NCBI GenBank assembly: GCA_026707185.1
Contig: JAPOXI010000132.1
Span: 1 to 16,963, forward strand
Direction: 5' to 3'
Length of the DNA: 16,963 nt
DNA from: Chloroflexota bacterium
GTDB lineage: Bacteria > Chloroflexota > UBA11872
The position numbers were made by a program, and so were the translations under genes. Shown piece after piece: positions 6,359 to 13,909 of the stretch. The notes under the pieces are model-generated. The model searched no databases. It was not told the DNA's origin and saw only the letters and a program-made list of their open reading frames with translations. The first letter of the stretch is position 1. Each line of letters begins with the position of its first letter.

Positions 6359-7516
6359 TTAGGCCCGCTGGGATTGCCACCGCTTCCAATCGGCGGCGGA
6401 CATCCCCTCGCGCTGGCGCAGGATCGCTCGCGGCACTTCACTGCGGACGACTTCGGTGGAAATGATCTTGAGACTGCGATCTGGCAGAGGAAGCTCGACC
6501 GGGAGGTTTCGTCGGCGTTCGGATTCCCGGATGGCAATGGCGATTTCCAGGGCTTCCCTGGCGTCTTCGCCGCTGCAATGGGGCGCGTCGCCGGTCTCGA
6601 TGCAGTCGAGAAGGTTGTAGATCGCGTTTACGCCGCCGCTCCGGCGTCTTCGCGGCGGTGGAAAGAAGCGGCGGCCAAACGCCCCCAGGCCTTTCTGGCT
6701 GGCAAAGTTGTCGGCCCCTGGTTCCTGGATCCACAAGTCAATCTCGCGGCCGTCGTGGAGGATCCGGATGGCGCCCTTCGTACCCACGATGTCATGCGAG
6801 TTTTCGGCGGGCCCGTTGGCGAACCCTCGCACGTAACCGCGGACGTGGCCGGGATAGGAAATAACTGCACTGCCGGCGAAGTCATGGTCCGGATGCGCTG
6901 CGTCGAGGTCGGCCTCCCCCACCAGCGACGTAGCTCGCCCGGGCATGTACATCGTTTGGGTCGTGATCAGGTGGCTGCCGTTGTGCGACAGGCCGCATTG
7001 GGCTCTCGACTGGACGAACAGCAGGTCGCCTATGGCGCCGTCGTTGAGTAGTTCCAGGGCCTGCCGGTAGTCGTCGCGCCAGCGGCGGGTGCAATTGACC
7101 GCCAGCGCGATGCCGGCCTTCGCGCAAGCAGCGATCGCTTCATCGGCCTCGGCTAGCGATAGCGTGATTGGCTTGTCGGCCCAGATGGCCTTTACGCCAT
7201 AGCCGCCGTTGGCAATGGCCGTAAGGATGGCTCCGCGAGGTTTGGCCGACGTACAGACGCTGACGATGTCCGGCCGCGTTTCTTCCAGCATCTGCCGATA
7301 GTCGGCATAAAGCGCGTCCAAACCCCAGCGCTGCCGGGCGGACTCGCGTTGTTCCTCCCACGTATCGGCCATTCCAACGATTTCGACCTCTGGAACGGCC
7401 CGGTAGCACGCAATGTGGGAGTAGGGCAGGTGGTTGCCGTCGTACTTTTCTATTTCGTCATCGATGGTGCTCGCGATGCGGCCAAGACCGATGACCGCAA
7501 CCTTCAACCTGGCCAT
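6359..7516 (-). CDS. Gfo/Idh/MocA-family oxidoreductase, tandem copy A
   Basis: A 385-residue NAD(P)-dependent sugar-type oxidoreductase. The N-terminal Rossmann fold begins VAVIGLGRIAS with GxGxxA at 10-15. The cofactor and catalytic motif is ADKP (113-116), where the family norm is EKP. The conserved His182 lies in NGSHLI. The C-terminal alpha/beta substrate domain is complete. Members oxidise, reduce or epimerise sugars, inositols and related polyols in the cytoplasm; the substrate here is unknown. The ATG at 7516 has GAGG 8 nt upstream. It starts 17 bp after the stop of its paralogue at 7534-8667, with which it is a little over half identical by eye across the N-terminal half, so the two form an operon that arose by tandem duplication. 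Confidence 0.94.
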   Translation of the reverse strand: MARLKVAVIGLGRIASTIDDEIEKYDGNHLPYSHIACYRAVPEVEIVGMADTWEEQRESARQRWGLDALYADYRQMLEETRPDIVSVCTSAKPRGAILTAIANGGYGVKAIWADKPITLSLAEADEAIAACAKAGIALAVNCTRRWRDDYRQALELLNDGAIGDLLFVQSRAQCGLSHNGSHLITTQTMYMPGRATSLVGEADLDAAHPDHDFAGSAVISYPGHVRGYVRGFANGPAENSHDIVGTKGAIRILHDGREIDLWIQEPGADNFASQKGLGAFGRRFFPPPRRRRSGGVNAIYNLLDCIETGDAPHCSGEDAREALEIAIAIRESERRRNLPVELPLPDRSLKIISTEVVRSEVPRAILRQREGMSAADWKRWQSQRA

Positions 7517-7533
7517 CTGCTGGTCCTCATCCC

Positions 7534-8667
7534 TTATCCCTGGCTCGCGGCTGCGCGCGCAGTCTCGATGGCTCGCGGCAGCGGATGATCGAGTACCTCG
7601 CGAGACATGATTCCCAGACTGCGATCCTCGATCGGAAGGTCGACCCGGCCTCCTCCTTGCCGGTGCGATTCCCGGACGGCAATCGCTATTTCAAGAGCCT
7701 CGCGCGCATCCTCCCCCGGGCACCGCGAGTCTTCGCCTGTCTCAATGCAGTGCAACAGGTCATAAAGTGCATGAACCCCGGTAGCTCGCGGCTTTTGCGC
7801 AGGTCGCAAGATGTGACGTGCCGGCGCCGGCCGCCTTTCACCCGGGAGACTCTTCTCAAACACCCACAGATCGCCTATCAGCCCATCTTCCGTGAAACGG
7901 AACACTCCCTCGGTACCGGTGATGTCGTAGGTCATCTCCAGCCCGCCGGTCCGCATACCCCGGAAGTATCCGCGTACGCCGTTCTCGCACACGAAGTACC
8001 CATTGCCGCCAAAGTCATCGTCGCCCCTGACCGCTGCGTCTGACACCGCTTCGCCGGCCACCCACGCAACCGGGGCGTCGGTAAACATCGTTAGGCGGGT
8101 AATCAGGTGACTGCCGTTTTGCGAAAGGTCGCAGGCAAGGTTCCCCGATACGTGCAAGACATCCCCGATGTACCCCGCGTCGATCATCTCGCGGGCCTGC
8201 ACAAAGCTGTCCCGCCATCGATGCGTGCAATTCACCGCCAATGTGATATTCGCGCTACGGACCGCCTTGATGATTTCGTCGGCATCGGCCAGGGAATACG
8301 TGAGTGGCTTCTCGGCCCAGATCGCTCGCACTCCGTAGTTCCCGTTCGCAATCTCCAGGATGATGTCCTTGCGCGGTCTCATCGACGTACACACGCTGAC
8401 GATCTGCGGACGAGTCTTGTCCAGCATCGCGCGATAGTCGTCAAAGAGCGCGTCGATACCCCACTTGACCCGGGCCGCCTCACGCTGCTCGGCCCACGTG
8501 TCGCACAGGCCGACGATTTCAATCTCCGGCACCTCGGCCATGCACCCGATGTGGGCGTGCGGCAATGGCCAGCCGTCGTACCTGTTCCGTTCTTCGTCCC
8601 ACGTGCTGGCCACGCGCCCAAGACCGATCACGGCGGCCCGCGTCATTGGAATCGGTCGTTCAGGCAT
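7534..8667 (-). CDS. Gfo/Idh/MocA-family oxidoreductase, tandem copy B
   Basis: A 377-residue paralogue of the downstream gene. The Rossmann motif GLGRVA is at residues 15-20, the canonical AEKP motif at 118-121, HRW at 149-151, and the conserved His188 lies in NGSHLI. Coverage of both domains is full. Three starts are possible: GTG 8682, ATG 8667 and ATG 8646. I use 8667, but 8646 (MTRAAVIGLG) matches copy A's N-terminus equally well and none has a good ribosome-binding site. It is the first of two oxidoreductases on this transcript and follows lipoprotein copy 3 by 79 bp on the same strand, so all three may be co-transcribed. Retention of two diverged copies side by side suggests either related substrates or a hetero-oligomer; neither is shown. 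Confidence 0.92.
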   Translation of the reverse strand: MPERPIPMTRAAVIGLGRVASTWDEERNRYDGWPLPHAHIGCMAEVPEIEIVGLCDTWAEQREAARVKWGIDALFDDYRAMLDKTRPQIVSVCTSMRPRKDIILEIANGNYGVRAIWAEKPLTYSLADADEIIKAVRSANITLAVNCTHRWRDSFVQAREMIDAGYIGDVLHVSGNLACDLSQNGSHLITRLTMFTDAPVAWVAGEAVSDAAVRGDDDFGGNGYFVCENGVRGYFRGMRTGGLEMTYDITGTEGVFRFTEDGLIGDLWVFEKSLPGERRPAPARHILRPAQKPRATGVHALYDLLHCIETGEDSRCPGEDAREALEIAIAVRESHRQGGGRVDLPIEDRSLGIMSREVLDHPLPRAIETARAAASQG

Positions 8668-8746
8668 GTGTGCCGGAGCCACCGCAATCCGGGAGGCGCA
8701 ACGAATCGGTCATTGTTGGCGTCAACCACGCTCTCCGCAACTGCGC

Positions 8747-8998
8747 CTAGCAGCCCGGATGCCCTGGAATGCACGAATCGTGGACGCTGTCCTTGTCGCT
8801 GGTGCCTGGAAACGAGTAGGGCGTTGGAAGCTGCTGCGTGTCGATCGCCTGAGCACCTCCGCCATCCCCGCCGCCATCGCCCCCACACGCCGCCAGCCCC
8901 GCGGACGTCAGGGACAAGCCAAGCAAAACCAGGAACCGCCTCCGCTGCCAGGCTTTCGAATCATGGACCAATGGTGGCTCAACTCTCCTGCTGGCCAT
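8747..8998 (-). CDS. Very short Tat-type lipoprotein, family copy 3
   Basis: An 83-residue protein with QRRRFLVLLG at 18-27, lipobox GLAAC with Cys38, a Gly/Asp-rich spacer, then LPTPYSFPGT at 57-66. The C-terminus has Cys76 and Cys83, the latter being the last residue. The mature peptide is 46 residues. The ATG at 8998 is chosen because it keeps the arginine pair at 19-20 and Cys38 in register with copies 1 and 2, and because the upstream 30-bp block sits 11 bp from the start as in copy 2; AGGA lies somewhat far upstream. It diverges from the second PhyH gene at 9273 and precedes the two Gfo/Idh genes on the same strand. Function is unknown; attachment to the outside of the membrane is inferred from the lipobox. 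Confidence 0.76.
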   Translation of the reverse strand: MASRRVEPPLVHDSKAWQRRRFLVLLGLSLTSAGLAACGGDGGGDGGGAQAIDTQQLPTPYSFPGTSDKDSVHDSCIPGHPGC

Positions 8999-9009
8999 GA
9001 GCTTTGTTC

Positions 9010-9039
9010 CTGAACTATCCAATCGTCGTAGCAATTGTA
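9010..9039 (-). promoter_or_regulatory. Conserved block upstream of lipoprotein copy 3 (putative promoter)
   Basis: This 30-bp block matches 5211-5240 at 26 positions, including CTGAACTATCC and AGCAATTGTA intact. Read on the minus strand it begins TACAAT, a good -10 candidate, and lies 11 bp before the ATG at 8998, the same distance as in copy 2. The flanks diverge quickly, so the block is more constrained than its surroundings. Confidence 0.5.
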
Positions 9040-9200
9040 GCCGGAAGAGGGAGCGCCGACCCTTGCTTGAAGCTCGATGCGGCTCGCTGCAACGCGTCAA
9101 GTCTGCGGCGCATAGTCGACTCGGCCCGGCACGCGGCGAGCGGGCGACGTCGACCCCAACCCGCAAGGAGCAGATGATTCGGGCCTGAATTGCCGCGTGC

Positions 9201-9272
9201 TATATTTCCGCAAGGCCACGCTGGGCTCTCTGTGAGCTCGGCCGGGTCGCGCAAAACGAGGAGAAGTCGGCC
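9201..9272 (+). promoter_or_regulatory. Putative promoter and leader of the second PhyH gene
   Basis: TATATT at 9201-9206 is a good -10 candidate. TTCGGG lies 17 bp upstream at 9178-9183 and is a poor -35. The leader that follows resembles that of the first PhyH gene: GTGCTA starts 76 nt before the start codon (78 nt in copy 1) and GAGGAG at 9258-9263 sits 9 nt before the ATG. The divergent spacer from 9040 to 9200 shows no other clear element. Confidence 0.42.
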
Positions 9273-10268
9273 ATGAGCCAGGTCATGACCCCGAGTACCC
9301 AGACAGGGAACCACGTCCTCACTGCCGAACAGCTAGAGCAGTTTGAGCATGACGGCTATCTCCGTGTCGAAGGCGTGATCGACCCTGAAGCATTCATTGA
9401 CCCGCTCTTTGCCGACTACGCGTTGGTGCTTGATCGACTGGCGAACGAGCTATGCGACCGCGGCGAGATCGACTCCACCTTCGACGATCTGCCGTTTGGC
9501 GACCGCATGATTCGCGTGTACCAGGAATCCGGGCGTGACCACGCCAGGTACTTTGACTGCAGCCTGCCCAACCGGGACGTCAAGCCCGATACCCACATGT
9601 GGCTGGGTCCATCGGTCTTTCACCTCCTCACGCATCCGGGAGTCCTGGACATCGTCGAGTCGGTCATCGGCCCGGAGATTACGTCCAACCCGGTGCAGCA
9701 CGTACGCATCAAGCCACCCGAGAAAGCGCTCCCGGACGGCGCGACCGATGTCTTGGTCCGGGCCAACCCCTGGCATCAGGACAACGGAGTAGTCGACCCG
9801 ATTGCCGACGAGACGCACATGCTCACCGTGTGGATCTCGCTCTCGGCGGCAACGCCCGAAAACGGCTGTCTGCGAGTGATCCCGGGGAGTCACCGCGGCG
9901 CGCTGCGAACCCACTGCCTGAACCCGGTCGCAATCCCCGACGCGCTCCTTGAACTTGATCGGGTCACGCCGGTGCCAACCGAGCCTGGCGACGTGATCAT
10001 CTTCAACAAGTACACCTGTCACGGCTCCGGCCCCAATGTCAGCGACCACTTCCGCGTGAGCCTTGACTTGCGCTACAACCCGACCGGTCAGCCAACCGGC
10101 CGCCCGGCATTCCCGGATTTCGTGGCGCGAAGCCGCCGCGATCCGAGCAGCGTACTTACGGATCCGGTGGCCTGGGCCCAGCTCTGGTACGACGCCCGCA
10201 CGCGACTGGCCGAAAAAGGCGAGAACTTTGCCTTTCGCTGGCGAGGTGACGAGCCGGTCTGCGCCTAG
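9273..10268 (+). CDS. Phytanoyl-CoA dioxygenase (PhyH)-family Fe(II)/2-oxoglutarate oxygenase, copy 2
   Basis: A 331-residue paralogue of the gene at 3573, one residue shorter. The iron ligands are His168 and Asp170 in WHQD and His250 in CHGSGPNVS; Arg261 is the likely 2-oxoglutarate ligand; IPGSH is present. Long identical stretches such as EITSNPVQHVRIKPPE and GRPAFPDFVARSRRDP are shared with copy 1, while the first 60 residues are only about 60% identical. The segment just after the metal motif and the loop near residue 215 differ and may set substrate choice. The start is ATG with GAGGAG 9 nt upstream. It is probably monocistronic, diverging from lipoprotein copy 3 and converging on the Gfo/Idh gene at 10311. 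The substrate is unknown. Confidence 0.95.
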   Translation: MSQVMTPSTQTGNHVLTAEQLEQFEHDGYLRVEGVIDPEAFIDPLFADYALVLDRLANELCDRGEIDSTFDDLPFGDRMIRVYQESGRDHARYFDCSLPNRDVKPDTHMWLGPSVFHLLTHPGVLDIVESVIGPEITSNPVQHVRIKPPEKALPDGATDVLVRANPWHQDNGVVDPIADETHMLTVWISLSAATPENGCLRVIPGSHRGALRTHCLNPVAIPDALLELDRVTPVPTEPGDVIIFNKYTCHGSGPNVSDHFRVSLDLRYNPTGQPTGRPAFPDFVARSRRDPSSVLTDPVAWAQLWYDARTRLAEKGENFAFRWRGDEPVCA

Positions 10269-10272
10269 GCGG

Positions 10273-10303
10273 CGCCGTCAACCCGCCATCCAATCCGACG
10301 GCG
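10273..10303. terminator. Possible bidirectional hairpin between convergent genes
   Basis: CGCCGTC (10273-10279) pairs with GACGGCG (10297-10303) around a 17-nt loop. It lies in the 42-bp gap between the stops of the second PhyH gene and the convergent Gfo/Idh gene. There is no T-tract on either side, so the call rests on position and the 7-bp stem only. Confidence 0.3.
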
Positions 10304-10310
10304 GTACTGC

Positions 10311-11399
10311 TCAGGCGAGCCCGATTGCGCGCAACAGGGTTTCCTGGACCAGGAATTCGTGCTCCAGCGTGCGATCTGCCGCCTTCTCGCCTCGGATAGT
10401 CGCCAGCAGCGATGCCAGGCCGGGGAAGTACCGCCTCGCCGGCGGCACCGGCACCGTCTGCCAGCCCTTGGCGAACCCGTCCCGATCCTCGTCCAGGCAG
10501 AGCCGTATCTCGGGCCGGACACTGCTGCCGCGCCGCGTCTCAAACGGCTCCAGGATCACGCTGCCGCGGGTTCCGTAGACCTCGAATCGCCGCGATTCCC
10601 ACGAGTCGAGCTCCATGTTCGTGGACTCGAGGCTGACCATGGCCTCCGGATACTCGAAGATCGCAGCCGTGTTGTTGAAGTACCACGGCGGATCGGTTGT
10701 CCACTCGTTCTCCGCAAAGGACGAAAAGCTCTCGGCATCGTGCCGTTGGAACAGGGTCACCCGCTCCGGCCGCCCCAGGATCGACACGATGATGTCGACC
10801 AGGTGGCCGCCCATGATGAAGAGGATGCCGCCTGCGCGCACACCCGGGGACTCCCACAGCTTCCAGCGGTCCGCGCTTCCCGGCGCGGCGGACAGGCGGC
10901 CGCGTATGGAAAAAATGTCGCCGAGTCTCCCCGACGTTGCCCAGTCCACCACAAAATTAAAGCCGGGATCGTATCGGTACATGTAGCTCAACTGGACATT
11001 CAGGTTTCGCGCAGCTGCGATGTCCAGCACTTCCCGAAATTCCGCGAGGTCGTTTCCCGCCGGTTTGTCCAGCCAGACGTGCTTGCCGTGCTCGACGACT
11101 TCGCGAGCGAAGCGCAGGTTGTCGAAGATCTCGCCCTCAACGGCAATCGCAACGATGCTCTCGTCCTCAAGCATCTCTTCCTTGGACGAGAACCAATGAA
11201 CGCCCTTGTACTCCGTCTGGCCCCCTAGCCGCTCGATGTTGTCCTGGTCAGGCTCATAAACGCCGACGAATTCGACTTCCTCAGTCTCACGAAGCACGCG
11301 CGACTTGTCGTGTGCGTGATCGTGGGCGATTCCGTACTGCGCCATTCGCATGTTCGGATCATGCTTGATGTTGAGTACTACTGTCGAGTGACCGAACAT
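10311..11399 (-). CDS. Divergent Gfo/Idh/MocA-family oxidoreductase
   Basis: A 362-residue NAD(P)-type oxidoreductase, only distantly like the tandem pair at 6359-8667. The N-terminal nucleotide-binding turn reads GIAHDHA (23-29) instead of the usual GxGxxG/A. Further along come LDKP (110-113), MYRYDP (140-145, the counterpart of the family's substrate-domain entry) and GGHLVD with His199 and Asp202 as likely active-site residues. The start could be ATG 11399 (used here, weak GAG upstream) or ATG 11351, which begins MRMAQYGIAHDHA and looks more like a normal first beta strand. It follows the acylase stop by 44 bp on the same strand, so it is probably the last gene of the glycosidase-like/acylase operon. 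The substrate is unknown, but a sugar or polyol released by the upstream enzymes is a fair inference. Confidence 0.92.
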   Translation of the reverse strand: MFGHSTVVLNIKHDPNMRMAQYGIAHDHAHDKSRVLRETEEVEFVGVYEPDQDNIERLGGQTEYKGVHWFSSKEEMLEDESIVAIAVEGEIFDNLRFAREVVEHGKHVWLDKPAGNDLAEFREVLDIAAARNLNVQLSYMYRYDPGFNFVVDWATSGRLGDIFSIRGRLSAAPGSADRWKLWESPGVRAGGILFIMGGHLVDIIVSILGRPERVTLFQRHDAESFSSFAENEWTTDPPWYFNNTAAIFEYPEAMVSLESTNMELDSWESRRFEVYGTRGSVILEPFETRRGSSVRPEIRLCLDEDRDGFAKGWQTVPVPPARRYFPGLASLLATIRGEKAADRTLEHEFLVQETLLRAIGLA

Positions 11400-11443
11400 T
11401 TAGCACTCTGAGTATTTGTACGACCCCTGGAGCCTGGCCGACG

Positions 11444-13909
11444 TCAGCCCGATGGCCGCAGCGTCAGCGTGGTACGGATGGTCGGCCGGACGTCCTCACG
11501 TTCCAGGCAGATCTGCCGATAGCGACCCGCCAGCCAGTCACCGAATTGGTTCGCGTAGTGTGGGCTTCCTGGTTGGCCCGACGGACCAGCCGCGTCCAAC
11601 GACCACATCTGGGCCGGCGCCTCTGCCAGGTCCACCAGGAGCCGGTAATTCGCGCCGCTCCTTGAGATGAAATCCGGTGTTGAACCGCTGTTCGCCACCA
11701 CCATCCCACTCCCGCTCACTGGTTCGCCCCCGCGGTCCAGCAGTCGCCCCAGGTCACCCCGACCGGACAGCAGGTGCCGCAGCGGCAAGGTGTGCAGTCG
11801 GCCCCAATGCCACGTGGACATATCGTCGCCCAACCGCTCGGCAAGCTGGTCAAGGGCGCGGTCCATCGCTGATCGAACCGCCGCATCGCGCGCTTCCGCC
11901 GATGCAAACCACCCCACATCGTCGTCCGCGAGCAAGCGCAGCGACAGACTGCCAATCCCCCCGGCCACGAATGCGGCGGGATCACCGATCGCCAGAGCCG
12001 CCGCATCCTGGGAGAAACGTTCGGCGGCGACTTTGACGTCCCACTGATGCTGGAACGCCTCGAAGATCGCCGCTGCCGCGCTCTCGGTATCCATGCGGCA
12101 GTCCCACGCGCGCAGTGCCGCGGCGGCCGTCTGCGCCCGCGCATTGCCGCCGTCGAGGATCCCCACCAACGCCGGCACCGCCTCTACCGCTCGCAACGAC
12201 AGCACGTCATACTGCATCGACGCTAGGTCCACGCGGCTATGAGCCTGGCGCGACTGGATCATTTGCCGGATACGTCGCGCGCGATAGCCGGTCGGCGACA
12301 TGTTGGCCAGTGGGTATGGAAAGTCCGACGGCGCCGGTAGGTTGTTTGCGGTTGCCACCCAGCCGCGCTCGGGCTCGCGCACTGCGGGCATACCCTCGAA
12401 CGGAATCACGCCCTGCCAGGTGTCGGTGGGATCCCATCCGCGTCGATAGCCACGCTTCTCACGGGCGCGGACCGGCACTTGGCCAGTCGCCCGATAGCCG
12501 AAGCCGCCGTCCACGTCCGCGAACACCATGCTCAGCGTTGGCGCCCCCCAACCCCGCAGGGCATCTTCGAGTTCCGCGCACGACGCGGCGAGATTCAGCT
12601 CCAGCATGGATGTTGGCCATCCACAGGGCAGCGCCCCCGCCCACCGCAGTGATACAGGCCCTGTACCTTGCGCGAAGTCGGGCAAGATCCGATCGACGAT
12701 CGGACCGTTGCGCGAGGACCGAACGACTTCCTTGCGCACGCCCTCGCCGCGCACGTGGATGGCCTCCAGGCGTTCGCGCGATGATTCCCACTGTCCGTCG
12801 TAAAGGAAAGCGTCGGGATGCGCGGGGTTCGTGCGTTCCTGGTAGAGGTCGCGCTGCGAGCTGATGTTGTTGGTGATGCCCCAGGCGACGCGGCGGTTGC
12901 GACCGAAGAGGATCCCCGGCGCCCCCGCGTATCCGGCTCCCGCCACGTTGAAGCGCCCGCCAACCAGGTGGGCCTGGTACCAGCAGCACGGCGCGCCGAA
13001 CGCGATGTGCGGATCGCTGGCCACCAGCGCTCCGCCCGACACGCTGCGGCTCGGGCCGATCACCCAGTTGTTGCTGCCCGTCCCTTCGTCGATCCCACCC
13101 AGCGGCCGCCCGGCGGGATCTGAACCGCCGCCGGCCCTTGAGTACTCCCCGGGACGAAGAATCGTCTCGTCAATCGCCTCGGCGGTCAAAAAGGCGCGAT
13201 AGAGCGGACCCTCACCCAGGGCGCGCCTGGCCAGTTCGGGGACCGCAATCACCGGGAACCGCCCCGTCAGATACCAGCGAAACTCACCCAGCAACGCGAT
13301 CGAATCCAGCGGCCGCCAGGGCTCTGGCCGGTAGTCCAGCAGATCGAACTCGATCGGCGGCAGGTCCTGGCATTCCTCGATGAAGGCATTCACCCCGGCT
13401 GCGAATGCCTCGTATCTAGCGGCCGTCTCGGCCGGCAGGCGCCCCGCTTCGTCGGCCGCGATTCGGTGCAGCCCAACCGTCCGCGCGAGCAAGTCGTAGT
13501 CGAACGCCTCGGGACCCAGGATCTCCGAGAGCCGTCCCAGCGCCTGCCGCCGCAGATAGTCCATCTGGAACAGCCGGTCCTGGGCCATCGCATAGCCGTA
13601 GCCCACAAACAGATCGGCCTCCGAATCGGCAAAGATGTGTGGCAATCCGCTGGCGTCCCGCTGAATCTCAACCGCCGCGTCGACCGGCGCCGCTGCCCAG
13701 CCATCAGTTGCCGCCAGCCGACGCCGGACCCCGCGATCCCACCACGCCTCAAACTCGCTGTCCGTCAGCCCCGCCGCCGCCCGAACCTCGTCGATCGACT
13801 CGCCACGGCCCAACTGGCGCAGGATTTGAATCGAGTCGATGGCGATGGCGACTACTCCCAGGCGTACCCGTACAGGCGCGCCCGCCGCAGATGAAAGCGC
13901 ACCGCACAA
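11444..13909 (-). CDS. Penicillin acylase-family Ntn hydrolase
   Basis: A long N-terminal-nucleophile amidohydrolase. The self-processing site is GTG|SNNW: Ser279 (numbered from the codon at 13909) would become the N-terminus of a beta chain of about 543 residues, with an alpha chain of up to 278. SDPHIAF follows the nucleophile, and the ANN motif typical of the oxyanion hole is in WVATANNLP. Family members cleave amide bonds of penicillins, acyl-homoserine lactones or other N-acyl compounds; which applies is not visible. Most relatives are exported, yet no signal peptide is seen. Instead an N-terminal helical, helix-turn-helix-like segment (about residues 25-65, ending in AWWDRG) precedes the domain. 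The start is uncertain: the coordinate given is a TTG overlapping the upstream gene by 58 bp, and another TTG lies at 13813. It forms an operon with its neighbours on the same strand. Confidence 0.9.
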   Translation of the reverse strand: MCGALSSAAGAPVRVRLGVVAIAIDSIQILRQLGRGESIDEVRAAAGLTDSEFEAWWDRGVRRRLAATDGWAAAPVDAAVEIQRDASGLPHIFADSEADLFVGYGYAMAQDRLFQMDYLRRQALGRLSEILGPEAFDYDLLARTVGLHRIAADEAGRLPAETAARYEAFAAGVNAFIEECQDLPPIEFDLLDYRPEPWRPLDSIALLGEFRWYLTGRFPVIAVPELARRALGEGPLYRAFLTAEAIDETILRPGEYSRAGGGSDPAGRPLGGIDEGTGSNNWVIGPSRSVSGGALVASDPHIAFGAPCCWYQAHLVGGRFNVAGAGYAGAPGILFGRNRRVAWGITNNISSQRDLYQERTNPAHPDAFLYDGQWESSRERLEAIHVRGEGVRKEVVRSSRNGPIVDRILPDFAQGTGPVSLRWAGALPCGWPTSMLELNLAASCAELEDALRGWGAPTLSMVFADVDGGFGYRATGQVPVRAREKRGYRRGWDPTDTWQGVIPFEGMPAVREPERGWVATANNLPAPSDFPYPLANMSPTGYRARRIRQMIQSRQAHSRVDLASMQYDVLSLRAVEAVPALVGILDGGNARAQTAAAALRAWDCRMDTESAAAAIFEAFQHQWDVKVAAERFSQDAAALAIGDPAAFVAGGIGSLSLRLLADDDVGWFASAEARDAAVRSAMDRALDQLAERLGDDMSTWHWGRLHTLPLRHLLSGRGDLGRLLDRGGEPVSGSGMVVANSGSTPDFISRSGANYRLLVDLAEAPAQMWSLDAAGPSGQPGSPHYANQFGDWLAGRYRQICLEREDVRPTIRTTLTLRPSG

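Noticed and set aside
8107..9000. 297-codon plus-strand open frame over the tandem Gfo/Idh gene and lipoprotein copy 3
   Set aside because: It runs antisense to well-supported genes and is rich in Arg/Pro/His without any motif.
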